64,000 nucleotides of DNA. Origin: Flavobacterium pectinovorum. GTDB taxonomy: Bacteria > Bacteroidota > Bacteroidia > Flavobacteriales > Flavobacteriaceae. A program made the translations under genes and the position numbers. The stretch lies in contig NZ_RCZH01000016.1 in NCBI RefSeq assembly GCF_006438875.1, positions 92,526 through 156,525 on the forward strand, read 5' to 3'. Every line of letters starts with the position of its first letter. Position 1 is the first letter of the stretch. The notes under the pieces were generated by a model. The model had not been told where the DNA came from. It ran no database searches and saw only the letters and a list, made by a program, of their open reading frames with translations. This document shows positions 42,530 to 52,124 of the stretch, piece after piece.

Positions 42530-42589
42530 CAAAAAAAAATCATTCCGCCCGAAACCTTAACAATGTTTTAATGAATGATGCGCAATGTT

Positions 42590-43855
42590 TTAATTTATGA
42601 TGTTTATGGAGTTTGCATTTCCTTTTCCTATAACTCTTTGATAACGATCTGAGGCCTCTTTGTAATAAACTAATATGGTGTAGTCATTTTCAGTTTGATA
42701 AAAATTTCCGTCAATAGCATTTTCATAGTCAATAACCCCTTTTTTATCGGCAATTGTGTATTGAAAACTAGTAAAACCCTGCTTGATCATAACTGCTTTT
42801 TCAAAAAGTCCTTTTTCCGCATTATAATCCATTTTATATTCTGGCGAAAGGCTGTAATTGTTAAACATTCCGGTAATATAAATGTCTTTAGTTGATGATC
42901 TGAAAGTAGGAGCAGACAAACTAAAATAAACCCAGGCATAATCAGCTTCGATTTCGTTACTAGAAGCATTAATATTTTTGACAACAAAGTTTCCGTTTAC
43001 ATCCTGATTTACAGTATAAATCTGACTGCCTCGCGCCAAATTTGTGTATAAATAAGAATTATAAATATCATTATTTGCGCCAACTCTCGCAACATTATTG
43101 CTTCCGGCACGAATGTCTTTATTCTCAAAATATAAAAATTCGTTTCCGCCCCAAAATTGGGTTTCTTTATTGTATTTATAAACCATTTGATTTCCAATGG
43201 TATATTGTGGCGGAATATTTTTAATACCGGTATTAAGATTTCCGTTTTGTAATAAAAGGATTTTTATGTTTTGTAACGGAGTCTGAAAAACAATGTCGTT
43301 TGACAATACTGCAAAATCCAGATTTTGTTTATAATCGATGTTTGTAACGTCACGACTTCTTTTTACCTGAGCCGTAACGGTAGAATGATCTTCGTACAAT
43401 ATAAACTTTCTCGAAAAAACAACTTCCCTGTCTTCATTAAGAATTTTCAAAATGTAGTTTCCGGAGATTCTCAATTCAGTAGTAAACTGATTTGGAAAAG
43501 GAAGTCGATAATGAGAGTAAACCTGAAGCGTGTTGAATGAATTTGAATAATCCGTAATTCGTTGATTATCGAAACCTCTCACATAATCTGTTTTCGGAAT
43601 ATCAGTTGGAACCCAATTGTAATCGCAATGTGTTACTTCAAAATAATAATTGGCTTCATTGCCAAATAAATCATCAAATTGAAATTGAAATGTGTCGCCC
43701 AATTGAAATATCGGAACAACATTATTACCACCCTGAATAAAGGAAACAGTTTTGATATTATATGGAGGGACTACTTCGGTTTGTACTTCCTGAGCTGTCG
43801 CCGAAGCAAAAATAAAAAGCAGAAAGAGATTTCTAAATAAAAATTTTGGCATCAT
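42590..43855 (-). CDS. DUF5103 exported protein
   Basis: A DUF5103 family protein of Bacteroidetes with a signal peptide (MMPKFLFRNLFLLFIFASATAQ). The family block YFEVTHCDYNW and the YVRGFDNQRITDYSNSFNT segment are clear; the C-terminal half has ITGMFNNYSLSPEYKM, resembling a carbohydrate-binding/E-set fold. The start is placed at the ATG-ATG pair 43855/43852, since the longer frame to 43909 lacks a signal sequence start. It lies downstream of the SNF2 helicase on the same strand with a 78-bp gap. Function unknown. Confidence 0.85.
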   Translation of the reverse strand: MMPKFLFRNLFLLFIFASATAQEVQTEVVPPYNIKTVSFIQGGNNVVPIFQLGDTFQFQFDDLFGNEANYYFEVTHCDYNWVPTDIPKTDYVRGFDNQRITDYSNSFNTLQVYSHYRLPFPNQFTTELRISGNYILKILNEDREVVFSRKFILYEDHSTVTAQVKRSRDVTNIDYKQNLDFAVLSNDIVFQTPLQNIKILLLQNGNLNTGIKNIPPQYTIGNQMVYKYNKETQFWGGNEFLYFENKDIRAGSNNVARVGANNDIYNSYLYTNLARGSQIYTVNQDVNGNFVVKNINASSNEIEADYAWVYFSLSAPTFRSSTKDIYITGMFNNYSLSPEYKMDYNAEKGLFEKAVMIKQGFTSFQYTIADKKGVIDYENAIDGNFYQTENDYTILVYYKEASDRYQRVIGKGNANSINIIN

Positions 43856-43933
43856 ATTACGTTGTAAGATTGTAAATATAACAATTTTATATAACGAATA
43901 TGATGCCAATTTATTGGTTTTGAAAACAAGTTA

Positions 43934-46843
43934 TTAAGAACCCAAAATGTATTCTAAATTAACTTCGATTTCGTCATTAACAAAACTTTCTTCTAAAAGG
44001 GAATCAGATAATAGCTTTTTGTTTTCCTGTAGTTTGATGATTTTTTCTTCCACCGTATTTTTCGAAATAAACCGAATCACATTCACTTTGTTTAATTGCC
44101 CAATTCGATGCGCCCTTCCAACTCCTTGCTTTTCAGCAAAAGGATTCCACCATGGATCTAAGAACAAAACATAAGAAGCTTTGGTAATATTCAATCCAAC
44201 GCCCCCTGCTTTTAGCGAAATAAAAAACAACAAAGGTTCTTCTTTTCCCTGAAATAAATTTACCTGCTGTTCCCTGTTTCTGGCGGGAGTTTCGCCTGTA
44301 ATTTCGCAATATGCTATTTTGTTTTCTTTACACCAATCCGTATAAAAACTCAAATTAGTAACAAAAGAACTAAAAATGATGGTTTTTTGTTTCTCTTTTA
44401 CTAAAGTTTCCAGATAATTAGTAACGGCAATATATTTTCCGGAATCAATTTCAGATTCCTGATCTACCATTTTTGGGTGATTACTCAACTGTCTTAACTT
44501 CATCAAAGTATTGATAATACTGATTTTGTCAGGACTTGAACCGTCTGTTTTTAGTAAAAAATTACGCGCTTTAGATTTTTCTTTTTCATATAGTTTTTCC
44601 TGTTCAGGATCCATATCGCAATAGTAAATCTGCTCCGTTAATTCTGGTAAATCCTTTAAAACCTGTTCTTTTGTTCGTCTTAAAATATAAGGCTGAATAA
44701 GGTTTTTTAATTCTGATAAACTATTTTCGTCTTGTTTTTTCTCAATCGGAATTTTAAAATTTTCAGCAAAAAAAGCATAAGTACCCAAAATATCCGGATT
44801 TATAAATTGCATTTGCGACCATAAATCGTCAAGCGAGTTTTCGATTGGCGTACCACTTAAAGCGATTTTATGAGCTGTATTGATCTTATTAATCGCTTTG
44901 AAAATCTTAGAATCTTTATTTTTAATGTATTGACTTTCGTCTAAAATTAAATAGCGAAAATTATATTTTTCTAAAATAGAAATGTCACGATGAATAATGC
45001 TGTAGCTGGTAAAAATTAAATCTGAAGATTCTAATCGATTTTGTAATTGCTTTCTATCGTTTCCAACATATTGCATTTTCGAAAAATGCGGTGTAAATTT
45101 TGCGGCCTCATTATACCAGTTAAAAACTAATGAAGAAGGTAAAACAATCAACGTTTTTAAAGGTTCTTTTTGGACAGTAGTTTCGTTTTCAAACAAATCA
45201 AAATTCGTGGTTTTAGTCGTAAAACCTAATTGTTCCTGTACGGCAACTAAAACGGCTAAAGTTTGTAAAGTCTTACCAAGTCCCATATCATCAGCCAGAC
45301 AAGCGCCTAAATTTGAATTAAAATGACTCAAAAGCCATTTTACTCCATCAATTTGATAAGGTCGTAAAGTTGCTTTTAATAAATCAGAAGACACATATTC
45401 CGCTTGCAGAATTGGATTCACATCGTCTTTGATTTCCGGAATCGCATCTAAAGCAGCAAAATTACTTTTGCGTAAAAGTAGATTCCCATCTTCGGTTTTA
45501 GCCAATTTTGCCAGTGAACTGTATTTACTAAGCCATTCTAACGGAATCAAAAAGTAATTTCCGTCAGGCAATAAAAAGAGTCTTTCCTTGCTTTTTATAT
45601 TCGGAATAATCTCGCTGAAATTGATTTTATATGTTCCAACAGAAATAATGATTTTGATATCAAACCAATCTTCTTTTGTTTCTCCTTTTGAAGTTGCAAC
45701 AGTATGGTTTTCTGTAATGATTTCTTTGCTTTCCAATTTCAGATTCTCAACCGTAAATCCCAAGCTTTCAAGCTCTTCTTTACGATCAATAACGAATTGT
45801 ATATTGGTATAAGGATCAGGAATTTCGGTATCTGAATTCAATCCGAATAATTCATTTTTGATTTTTATTAAGCCAATTTCCTGTAATTTTTCCGTGTATG
45901 ATTTTTCATCAGAACTTCGTTTAAACTGAATTATTTTGGGCTCATTGATAAGACCAAAATCAACAAACGAATGTGTTTTTTTAGTTTTACTGGCGTCAAA
46001 TATATATCCGTTATAATCAAAATAAAGGTTGAGGTAATAACAGTTTTTAAAGAAATCATAAACAGGCTGAATCGTGCACGAAATGATTTTGTCCCGAAGT
46101 TTAATTTCAAAACCGGTCGCGTCAATGTCTATTTTTTTTGCTATTTCAGGAATGAAATTCTTAAAATAATTATCCACCAATTTTGAAGGTATTTCGATTG
46201 ATTTCTTCTTTAAAAATGGCGAAAGTTTCTTAGAATTAAGATCTTTCAGCTGTCCTAATTTTTTATCGACAATTAGCCAGCCCGGTTCATCCAAAAGAAT
46301 ATCGATACTTTTATCCATGGGTAAAAATGAAGTTTCGCTTTCTTTTAAAGATAAGGTATAAGTAATTCCTTCTTCGTGTTTATCGAATTGAATTTGAGGT
46401 TCAAAATCTACCGAAGTTGTGTCAACTCTCCAGCGATAAAAATCCTTTTCGGCACTCATATTAGCAGATAACGGAAATTGTTCTTTCACAATTAGATTGT
46501 AAAAAGATTCCAGGTTAAATTTTAAATGCTGACGAATGGCAAATTCAATTTTGGAGTCTTTTTGCAAATCAGCAATTGTTTTTGCCGATTTGATTTTTGT
46601 GCTGAATTTTTTGAAAATAAAGTCCGGCTTTAAAGATTCGCAAGCGGTGAGTATTTTTTTGGTACTGGAATCTAAATTTTCAAAAGCGATTCCAAAACTT
46701 TCAAGCACGTCCGTACTTGCTTTTTTGTCTAAATATTTAATTTCATCGGTATTATCAATGATGTAAGCTGTTGGGAGATAAACATTCAGGTTTTTTTCAA
46801 AACTGATGTCGAAACAAAATTGAAATGATTTTGAGAGTTCCAA
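43934..46843 (-). CDS. SNF2-family DEAD/DEAH helicase
   Basis: A 969-residue SWI2/SNF2 ATPase. The N-terminal half (1-480) is a Bacteroidetes-specific region of unknown role. The ATPase starts near 490 with LRPYQIDGVKWL, then Walker A DDMGLGKT, DESQ as motif II, LSGTPIENSLDDLWSQ and the C-terminal GVGRAHRIGQ as motif VI. It remodels DNA-protein complexes, as RapA-type proteins do; the target is unknown. Confidence 0.92.
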   Translation of the reverse strand: MELSKSFQFCFDISFEKNLNVYLPTAYIIDNTDEIKYLDKKASTDVLESFGIAFENLDSSTKKILTACESLKPDFIFKKFSTKIKSAKTIADLQKDSKIEFAIRQHLKFNLESFYNLIVKEQFPLSANMSAEKDFYRWRVDTTSVDFEPQIQFDKHEEGITYTLSLKESETSFLPMDKSIDILLDEPGWLIVDKKLGQLKDLNSKKLSPFLKKKSIEIPSKLVDNYFKNFIPEIAKKIDIDATGFEIKLRDKIISCTIQPVYDFFKNCYYLNLYFDYNGYIFDASKTKKTHSFVDFGLINEPKIIQFKRSSDEKSYTEKLQEIGLIKIKNELFGLNSDTEIPDPYTNIQFVIDRKEELESLGFTVENLKLESKEIITENHTVATSKGETKEDWFDIKIIISVGTYKINFSEIIPNIKSKERLFLLPDGNYFLIPLEWLSKYSSLAKLAKTEDGNLLLRKSNFAALDAIPEIKDDVNPILQAEYVSSDLLKATLRPYQIDGVKWLLSHFNSNLGACLADDMGLGKTLQTLAVLVAVQEQLGFTTKTTNFDLFENETTVQKEPLKTLIVLPSSLVFNWYNEAAKFTPHFSKMQYVGNDRKQLQNRLESSDLIFTSYSIIHRDISILEKYNFRYLILDESQYIKNKDSKIFKAINKINTAHKIALSGTPIENSLDDLWSQMQFINPDILGTYAFFAENFKIPIEKKQDENSLSELKNLIQPYILRRTKEQVLKDLPELTEQIYYCDMDPEQEKLYEKEKSKARNFLLKTDGSSPDKISIINTLMKLRQLSNHPKMVDQESEIDSGKYIAVTNYLETLVKEKQKTIIFSSFVTNLSFYTDWCKENKIAYCEITGETPARNREQQVNLFQGKEEPLLFFISLKAGGVGLNITKASYVLFLDPWWNPFAEKQGVGRAHRIGQLNKVNVIRFISKNTVEEKIIKLQENKKLLSDSLLEESFVNDEIEVNLEYILGS

Positions 46844-46955
46844 GATTAGGAGTTTGATTTAATTGTAAGTTGAGAGTATTCTAAAATTTAAAAAGTTTTC
46901 AAATTATTACTATTTTGAAAACTTTTTAAAGGAATTTATAAGGTAAAAAAACTGT

Positions 46956-47729
46956 TTAGTTTTCTTGTTTAAAACAAAGCGGAATGATTTCTCCTTTTGC
47001 TAAGCAATATTTCTCTACCAATTCAGGAGATATTTTATTCGTATAATCTTCTTCGATTACGATAAAACCAATGCTTCTTAATTTGTCAAAATAATCACGG
47101 CCATAAATACGAACGTGATCGTATTGTCCAAAAATTTTGGCGCGTTCTTTTTGATCTGTAATAGTATCATCGGCAAAAGTTACAGCTCTCGATAAATCCT
47201 GTGGAATCTGCAAAATCGCCATTCCGCCAGGTTTTAATACACGAAACAATTCCTGCATTGCTTTTGTATCGTCCGGAATATGCTCTAAAACGTGATTACA
47301 CAAAATAACATCGTATTCATTGTCTTTGAAAGGCAAATTACAAATGTCTGCTTTTACATCTGCCAAAGGCGAAAATAAATCAGTTGTAGTATAATCTAGA
47401 TTTTTCTGCTTGCGGAATCTTTTATAAAAAGCTTGTTCCGGAGCAAAATGAAGTACTTTTTTTGGTGCTGTAAAAAAATCAGTCTGATCATTTAAATACA
47501 ACCAAAGTAAACGGTGTCTTTCTAATGAAAGTGTACTTGGCGAAAGCACATTGTTACGTTGTTTTCCATATCCATAAGGCAAAAACGATCTAAAACTTTT
47601 CCCGTCAATCGGGTCAGTAAATCGACTTCCTTTTAATGAAAGTGCCAAAATTGGTCGGGCAACATAACTCAAACGAATTAATAATGGACGAGGTATTGTA
47701 TTAAGTACGAGTTTAAAAAGTTTTTTCAT
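46956..47729 (-). CDS. Class I SAM-dependent methyltransferase
   Basis: A 257-residue methyltransferase. The SAM motif is VLHFAPEQAFYKRFR, an atypical variant of the usual D/E-x-G-x-G-x-G, followed by DLFSPLADVKADICNLPF, motif IV NEYDVILCNHVLEHIPD and ELFRVLKPGG. The substrate is unknown; an N-terminal basic segment (KKLFKLVLNTIPRPLLIRLSY) may lie at the membrane. Its flank toward the GxxExxY gene is repeat DNA. Confidence 0.86.
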   Translation of the reverse strand: MKKLFKLVLNTIPRPLLIRLSYVARPILALSLKGSRFTDPIDGKSFRSFLPYGYGKQRNNVLSPSTLSLERHRLLWLYLNDQTDFFTAPKKVLHFAPEQAFYKRFRKQKNLDYTTTDLFSPLADVKADICNLPFKDNEYDVILCNHVLEHIPDDTKAMQELFRVLKPGGMAILQIPQDLSRAVTFADDTITDQKERAKIFGQYDHVRIYGRDYFDKLRSIGFIVIEEDYTNKISPELVEKYCLAKGEIIPLCFKQEN

Positions 47730-47735
47730 GGGGCA

Positions 47736-47780
47736 GTTTCGCAGAGTTACACAAAGGAAGCACGGAGTTTCACAGAGTGT
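47736..47780. repeat. TTACACAAAG/GTTTCACAGAG repeat flanking the GxxExxY gene, side 1
   Basis: CGCAGAGTTACACAAAGG and CACGGAGTTTCACAGAG lie here and run into the last codons of the GxxExxY gene. They match, in inverted orientation and with a few mismatches, 48199-48242 on the other side. Confidence 0.6.
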
Positions 47781-48174
47781 TTATAAATCTTTTTATATTG
47801 TTTTTTAAAATTTTTGAATCAAAATTAATTAATAACCCTAACGGATAATTTCCGAGTTTTAGATACGTAAGAATTTGAGCAAAATGTACATCTGTAAAAG
47901 CTTCAACAGTTTTTAATTCAATGACAATTTTGTTTTCAATCAATAAGTCAATTCTATACCCATGATCTAGTTTTATTTCTTTATATATTATTGGTAAAGC
48001 TTTTTGCTTTTCAACAATAAGACCTGAATTTACAATTTCGTAGTACAAACATTCCTGATATGCGGATTCTAATAATCCAGGTCCAAGTTGCTTGTGCACT
48101 TCAATTGCAAGTCCAATTATTTTATATGTAATGGCGTCTAGCTGATTACGAGATTCATTGTTTTCTTCATACAT
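47770..48174 (-). CDS. GxxExxY protein (PD-(D/E)xK-like)
   Basis: A 134-residue protein of the GxxExxY (PDDEXK_3) family. The name motif is G33-LL-E36-SA-Y39. The nuclease-like core is intact: Asp76 in GYRIDLLIE and Glu86-Leu-Lys88 in VIELK. An activity has not been shown for the family to my knowledge. It stands alone between a methyltransferase gene and map, with inverted repeats on both sides that overlap its 3' end, so it probably arrived as a dispersed unit. Confidence 0.85.
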   Translation of the reverse strand: MYEENNESRNQLDAITYKIIGLAIEVHKQLGPGLLESAYQECLYYEIVNSGLIVEKQKALPIIYKEIKLDHGYRIDLLIENKIVIELKTVEAFTDVHFAQILTYLKLGNYPLGLLINFDSKILKNNIKRFINTL

Positions 48175-48198
48175 TTTAAGAAAGGCTTATAAATAAAT

Positions 48199-48242
48199 TT
48201 TTGTGAATCTTGGCGTATATCTTTGTGAATCTCTGTGTAATA
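48199..48242. repeat. TTTGTGAATCTCTGTG repeat flanking the GxxExxY gene, side 2
   Basis: TTGTGAATCTTGGCG and CTTTGTGAATCTCTGTGTAA. The complement of the latter matches CACGGAGTTTCACAGAG at 47761 in 14 of 17 bases, so the gene is enclosed by an imperfect inverted pair. Confidence 0.6.
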
Positions 48243-48243
48243 A

Positions 48244-49062
48244 CTATAAAACTAACGGCACTTTTCTGAATTCATCTTCTTCGTTGCTTACGATTCCAAG
48301 AGCTTTATAGATATATTGGAAAGTCGATAATAACTCTGGTTTTCCATCTATTAGCGCCACGTCGTGTTCGAAATGTGCGCTTGCTTTTCCGTCAGCAGTT
48401 GTAATTGTCCAGCCGTCTTTATGTTGTTTGATGTTTTTTGTTCCCATGTTGATCATTGGCTCAATTGCAACAACCATTCCTTCAACAAAAAGCTTTCCGC
48501 GACCACGTTTTCCGTAGTTTGGCATTTCTGGTTCTTCGTGCATTTTTTGCCCTAAACCATGACCAACCAATTCGCGAACGACTCCGTAACCGTGAGATTC
48601 AGTATATTTTTGGATCGCATTTCCAACATCTTCAACGCGATTTCCAGCTTTAAATTCTCTAATTCCTACATAAAGAGATTCTTTAGTTACTTGCAGAAGT
48701 TTTTTAACTTCGGGAGCAACTTCTCCAATTTCAAAACTATAAGCATGATCTCCGTGATATCCATTTTTGAATGCACCACAATCTACTGATATAACGTCAC
48801 CGCTTTTCAATGGCGTATTATTCGGGATTCCGTGTACAACCTGAGAGTTTGGACTCATACAAAGTGAATTAGGGAAATCATATAATCCCAGGAAACTAGG
48901 AACCGCACCGTGATCACGGATAAATTCCTCAGCTAATTTGTCCAGATATAATGTGGTGACTCCTTCTTTAATTTCAGAAGCAATCATTCCTAATGTTTTC
49001 GATACGATTAAAGCACTTTCGCGCATTAATTCAATTTCTTCTCTACTTTTTTGGATAATCAT
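48244..49062 (-). CDS. map: Methionine aminopeptidase, type I
   Basis: Removes N-terminal methionine from nascent proteins. Metal ligands are seen in VDCGAFKNGYHGDHAYSF (two Asp), GHGLGQKMHEEPEMPNYG (His, Glu) and VVAIEPM (Glu). The ATG at 49062 starts the family sequence MIIQKSREEIELMRES. A frame to 49086 is rejected because its start overlaps a TACTTTTG -7 box at 49084-49091. Its 272 residues are typical. Confidence 0.95.
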   Translation of the reverse strand: MIIQKSREEIELMRESALIVSKTLGMIASEIKEGVTTLYLDKLAEEFIRDHGAVPSFLGLYDFPNSLCMSPNSQVVHGIPNNTPLKSGDVISVDCGAFKNGYHGDHAYSFEIGEVAPEVKKLLQVTKESLYVGIREFKAGNRVEDVGNAIQKYTESHGYGVVRELVGHGLGQKMHEEPEMPNYGKRGRGKLFVEGMVVAIEPMINMGTKNIKQHKDGWTITTADGKASAHFEHDVALIDGKPELLSTFQYIYKALGIVSNEEDEFRKVPLVL

Positions 49063-49083
49063 ATTTTTCAGATTTTCAGTTCG

Positions 49084-49091
49084 CAAAAGTA
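49084..49091 (-). promoter_or_regulatory. -7 box of map
   Basis: TACTTTTG on the minus strand, 22 bp before the ATG at 49062. It decides against the longer frame. Confidence 0.6.
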
Positions 49092-49160
49092 CGATTTTTT
49101 ATTTAAAATTTTTCTCCACAAATTGCACGAATTGATATGAATGATAGTAGTTTAAAAAGT

Positions 49161-49295
49161 TTGCCACGAATTTCACAAATTAACACAAATTACAATTGCT
49201 TTAAAATTGAATTTCACTAATCGAAATTTAATTTTAAACTGATTTATTTAATAATATGAATAATAAATTCGTGCTAATTCGTGAAATTCGTGGCG
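49161..49295. repeat. GCCACGAATTTCAC inverted-repeat element, third full copy
   Basis: Left arm TTGCCACGAATTTCACAAAT at 49161-49180, right arm ATTCGTGAAATTCGTGGC ending at 49294. A partial arm also occurs at 49113-49135. It fills most of the 289 bp between the divergent map and DUF445 genes. Confidence 0.8.
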
Positions 49296-49375
49296 AAACA
49301 ACAATCAAGAGCAATTTTTAGAATAAGTGTTTGACAGAAAAACCGTAAATTAGTAATAGTTAAAATATTATAATT

Positions 49376-50632
49376 ATGGAAACGTCTATAGATCAGGAAA
49401 ATATATCCAAAAAGAAAGCTTTAAATAAAATGAAACAGAATGCTTTGGCACTTTTAGGTGTTGCGGTGCTTCTGTTTATCATTGCTATTTATTTTAAAAT
49501 TCCAATGTTGCAGGCTTTTAGCGAAGCGGCAATGGTTGGTGGAATCGCAGATTGGTTTGCGGTTGTAGCTTTATTTCGTCATCCGTTGGGAATCCCGATT
49601 TGGCACACCGCTATTATTCCGACCAAGAAAAATGAAATTGGTGAAAATCTGGGAAATTTTGTTTCGGAAGAATTTCTGAATCGTGAAAAACTAGAAGTTA
49701 AAATAGAAGAGTTCAACTTTGCTACAAAAGCTTCTGAATGGCTTTCGCTTGACGAAAACGCCAATAAAATTGCCAATTTGGTGGCTGTAAATGTTATTCC
49801 CGGAGTTTTGAAAACATTAAAAGATGAAGATATAAAACGCTTTATTCAAATTCAATTCAAAGAAAAACTGGAAGCAATTAATTTTGGAGAATGGGTAGCG
49901 TTGGCTTTGGAACCTTTACAGAAAGGAAATGTAAAAGACGAATTGCTCACCAATGTTCTGAATGTGATGAGCACGGAATTGAGTAATAATAAGGATTTAA
50001 TCAGAAGAAAAGTAAAAGAATCAACACCATTTTTGAGTTTTGGCTTAGCCGATAAAAGCATTTCAGAAGGTGTTTTTAATGGATTGGCAGATTTTCTAAA
50101 TGAAGCCAAACAACCGGGAAGTACGATTAGAGTTAAGATTGATGAATATGTTTATGATTTTCTGGATAAAGTAAAGAACTCAGAAGAAATGAGGGTAAAA
50201 ATCAATACGATGATTCTTGGTTTTGCCGGAAAAAAAGAAGTTCAGGATTACATCAACGGAATTTGGGACGAAATAAAATTGTCAATTACCAATGATTTGG
50301 AAAAAGGCGAAGAGTCATCAATCAAGAAAAATATTTCCGGTTTAATTCAAGGCTTTGGAAACGGAATAAAAGAAGATCCTGTAATGATTGACAAGATCAA
50401 TAATTTCATCAAAAACGATTTACTTTCTATTCTTTTGAACAATAAAAAAGTGATTGGAGATTTGATTTCGTCAACCGTAAAAAGTTGGGACGGAAAAGAG
50501 GTTTCTGAGAAATTAGAATTAGAAATCGGTAAAGATCTGCAATACATCAGAATCAACGGAACTTTGGTTGGAGGGCTCATCGGAATCTTAATCTATTGTG
50601 TCGAATGGACTTACCATTATTTTGTGATTTAA
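49376..50632 (+). CDS. DUF445 membrane protein
   Basis: A 418-residue DUF445 (YjiN-like) protein. A transmembrane helix at about 24-45 is followed by the family signature GGIADWFAVVALFRHPLGIP and HTAIIPTKKNEIGENLG. A long helical middle is closed by a C-terminal membrane segment (LVGGLIGILIYCVEWTYHYF). Function unknown. It stands alone, convergent with the exporter operon. Confidence 0.9.
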   Translation: METSIDQENISKKKALNKMKQNALALLGVAVLLFIIAIYFKIPMLQAFSEAAMVGGIADWFAVVALFRHPLGIPIWHTAIIPTKKNEIGENLGNFVSEEFLNREKLEVKIEEFNFATKASEWLSLDENANKIANLVAVNVIPGVLKTLKDEDIKRFIQIQFKEKLEAINFGEWVALALEPLQKGNVKDELLTNVLNVMSTELSNNKDLIRRKVKESTPFLSFGLADKSISEGVFNGLADFLNEAKQPGSTIRVKIDEYVYDFLDKVKNSEEMRVKINTMILGFAGKKEVQDYINGIWDEIKLSITNDLEKGEESSIKKNISGLIQGFGNGIKEDPVMIDKINNFIKNDLLSILLNNKKVIGDLISSTVKSWDGKEVSEKLELEIGKDLQYIRINGTLVGGLIGILIYCVEWTYHYFVI

Positions 50633-50644
50633 ACATCTAGATAG

Positions 50645-50732
50645 TTTAACCATATAAGTGATATAAGTTCATTTAAGCAAAGCCTAAAAAACGCGGCAAC
50701 TTATAATTACTTATATCACTTATATGGTTAAA
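50645..50732. repeat. Perfect 24-bp inverted repeat, ACCATATAAGTGATAT type
   Basis: Arms 50645-50668 and 50709-50732 are exact complements, separated by 40 bp. It lies between the convergent DUF445 and tolC-like genes, so it may stop transcription from both sides, but no T run follows the stems. Confidence 0.85.
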
Positions 50733-50735
50733 ACT

Positions 50736-52124
50736 TTAATCAGGATTTGCCATGATCTTGAATAGCTCTGAATTGGAGATATAAAATCTGTTTTCTAAAG
50801 CAATTGAAGCCAATTTTGCACTTACTAAATTATTCTCGCGCGTATTAATCAGGAACAAAGAACTTTCTCCAAAAGTGAATAATCGTTCTTCAGAATTTAG
50901 CATTGTCAGGTTGTTATCGACCAAATCTTTGGCTAGCTTTTTTTGTTTTACAAGTGAAATGATTTCTGTTTTTTGAGCCGTTATTTTATTCGTCAATTGT
51001 GTTTTTTCCAAAGCTAAAGCAAATTCGTTTTCCTGAAGCTTGTATTTTGCCAATTTCAGACTTCCTCTTTCTTTTCGCAGAAATAAAGGAAAGTAAAATT
51101 CAAGTCCAATTTTGTAATCGTCAAAACGATAATTGTCAATATAACCGGGTTCCGACAAATAAGAATAACCGACATTTATTTTGGGTAATAACATATTTTG
51201 CTTGAGATCTTTTTCGACTGTCAGAATTTCTATTTTATTTTGCAGCGCATTTAATTTTGGATGTGTTTCTAAATTAACATTTTCTTGCAAAAGATCGTTT
51301 GTTTTTAAAGTTTCCTGCAAAGTAGATTCAAGTGCTGCTTCCGGCACAAGTTCGTCCGAAAGCTCTAACGGAATATTATTATCCAGCCACATAAAATTTG
51401 ACAATTCGAGTTTTGCTTTTGCCAGTTTTAGTTTAGAATCTTCAAGGCTTAAAGCTCTGTTTTTTACAATAATTCCGGCTTCGATACTGTCTATGGCAGG
51501 TTTATCGCCCTGCGTTATCAAAGATTTAATTCCTTCCAAACGTATTACCGCATTGTTGTTGTACGTTTCGTAAAGTTTCATTTCTTCAAAATTCTTCTTC
51601 CAATTGAAATAAGCAATTGAAGCATCGTATAAAACACTTACGGCTTGAAGTTTTCTTTCAGCCTGACTTAGTTTTATTTGAATTTTGGCTTTGCGAACAT
51701 CTGCCATTCTTTGATTAATAAACAATCCTTGTCCAAGCGGCACACTGATTCCAAACGAAGTTAACCCTGAACTTGGAGTTGTATTTTCGGGATTAAGATA
51801 AACTCCTTCATTATTATCAAAACCCGCTTTTAGTTCGATTCCGTACCAGGTTGGGATTTTGAAACTACTGTTCAAAATCGAATAATATTCTTTGTCTTTG
51901 AATTGTTTCTGACTAAAATCGACTTCAATCTTTGGATCAAAACCACCTCGCGCCATCATCAAATTGGCTTGTGCTTCGCTTATTTCAAGATTAGCACTTT
52001 TAACTAAAGGATGGTACTTTTTTACATATCCAAGAAACTCATTATAAGTAAGTTCTTTAGATATGGGCTGCTGACCAAAAGCGGTGCAGCTCAAAAAAAG
52101 AAAAGCTATAAATATCCGTTTCAT
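50736..52124 (-). CDS. TolC family outer-membrane channel protein
   Basis: A 462-residue outer-membrane efflux protein with a signal peptide (residues 1-18, FGQQ). Two long alpha-helical repeats surround beta strands such as GLTSFGISVPLGQGLF and DDYKIGLEFYFPLFLRKERG. It is the outer channel of the exporter whose other parts lie upstream. Its start overlaps the HlyD stop by one base (TAATG). Confidence 0.9.
   Translation of the reverse strand: MKRIFIAFLFLSCTAFGQQPISKELTYNEFLGYVKKYHPLVKSANLEISEAQANLMMARGGFDPKIEVDFSQKQFKDKEYYSILNSSFKIPTWYGIELKAGFDNNEGVYLNPENTTPSSGLTSFGISVPLGQGLFINQRMADVRKAKIQIKLSQAERKLQAVSVLYDASIAYFNWKKNFEEMKLYETYNNNAVIRLEGIKSLITQGDKPAIDSIEAGIIVKNRALSLEDSKLKLAKAKLELSNFMWLDNNIPLELSDELVPEAALESTLQETLKTNDLLQENVNLETHPKLNALQNKIEILTVEKDLKQNMLLPKINVGYSYLSEPGYIDNYRFDDYKIGLEFYFPLFLRKERGSLKLAKYKLQENEFALALEKTQLTNKITAQKTEIISLVKQKKLAKDLVDNNLTMLNSEERLFTFGESSLFLINTRENNLVSAKLASIALENRFYISNSELFKIMANPD

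Noticed and set aside
51181..51573. 130-codon frame antisense to the TolC-like gene
   Set aside because: Shadow frame with Ser/Phe-rich composition typical of reversed AT-rich coding DNA.
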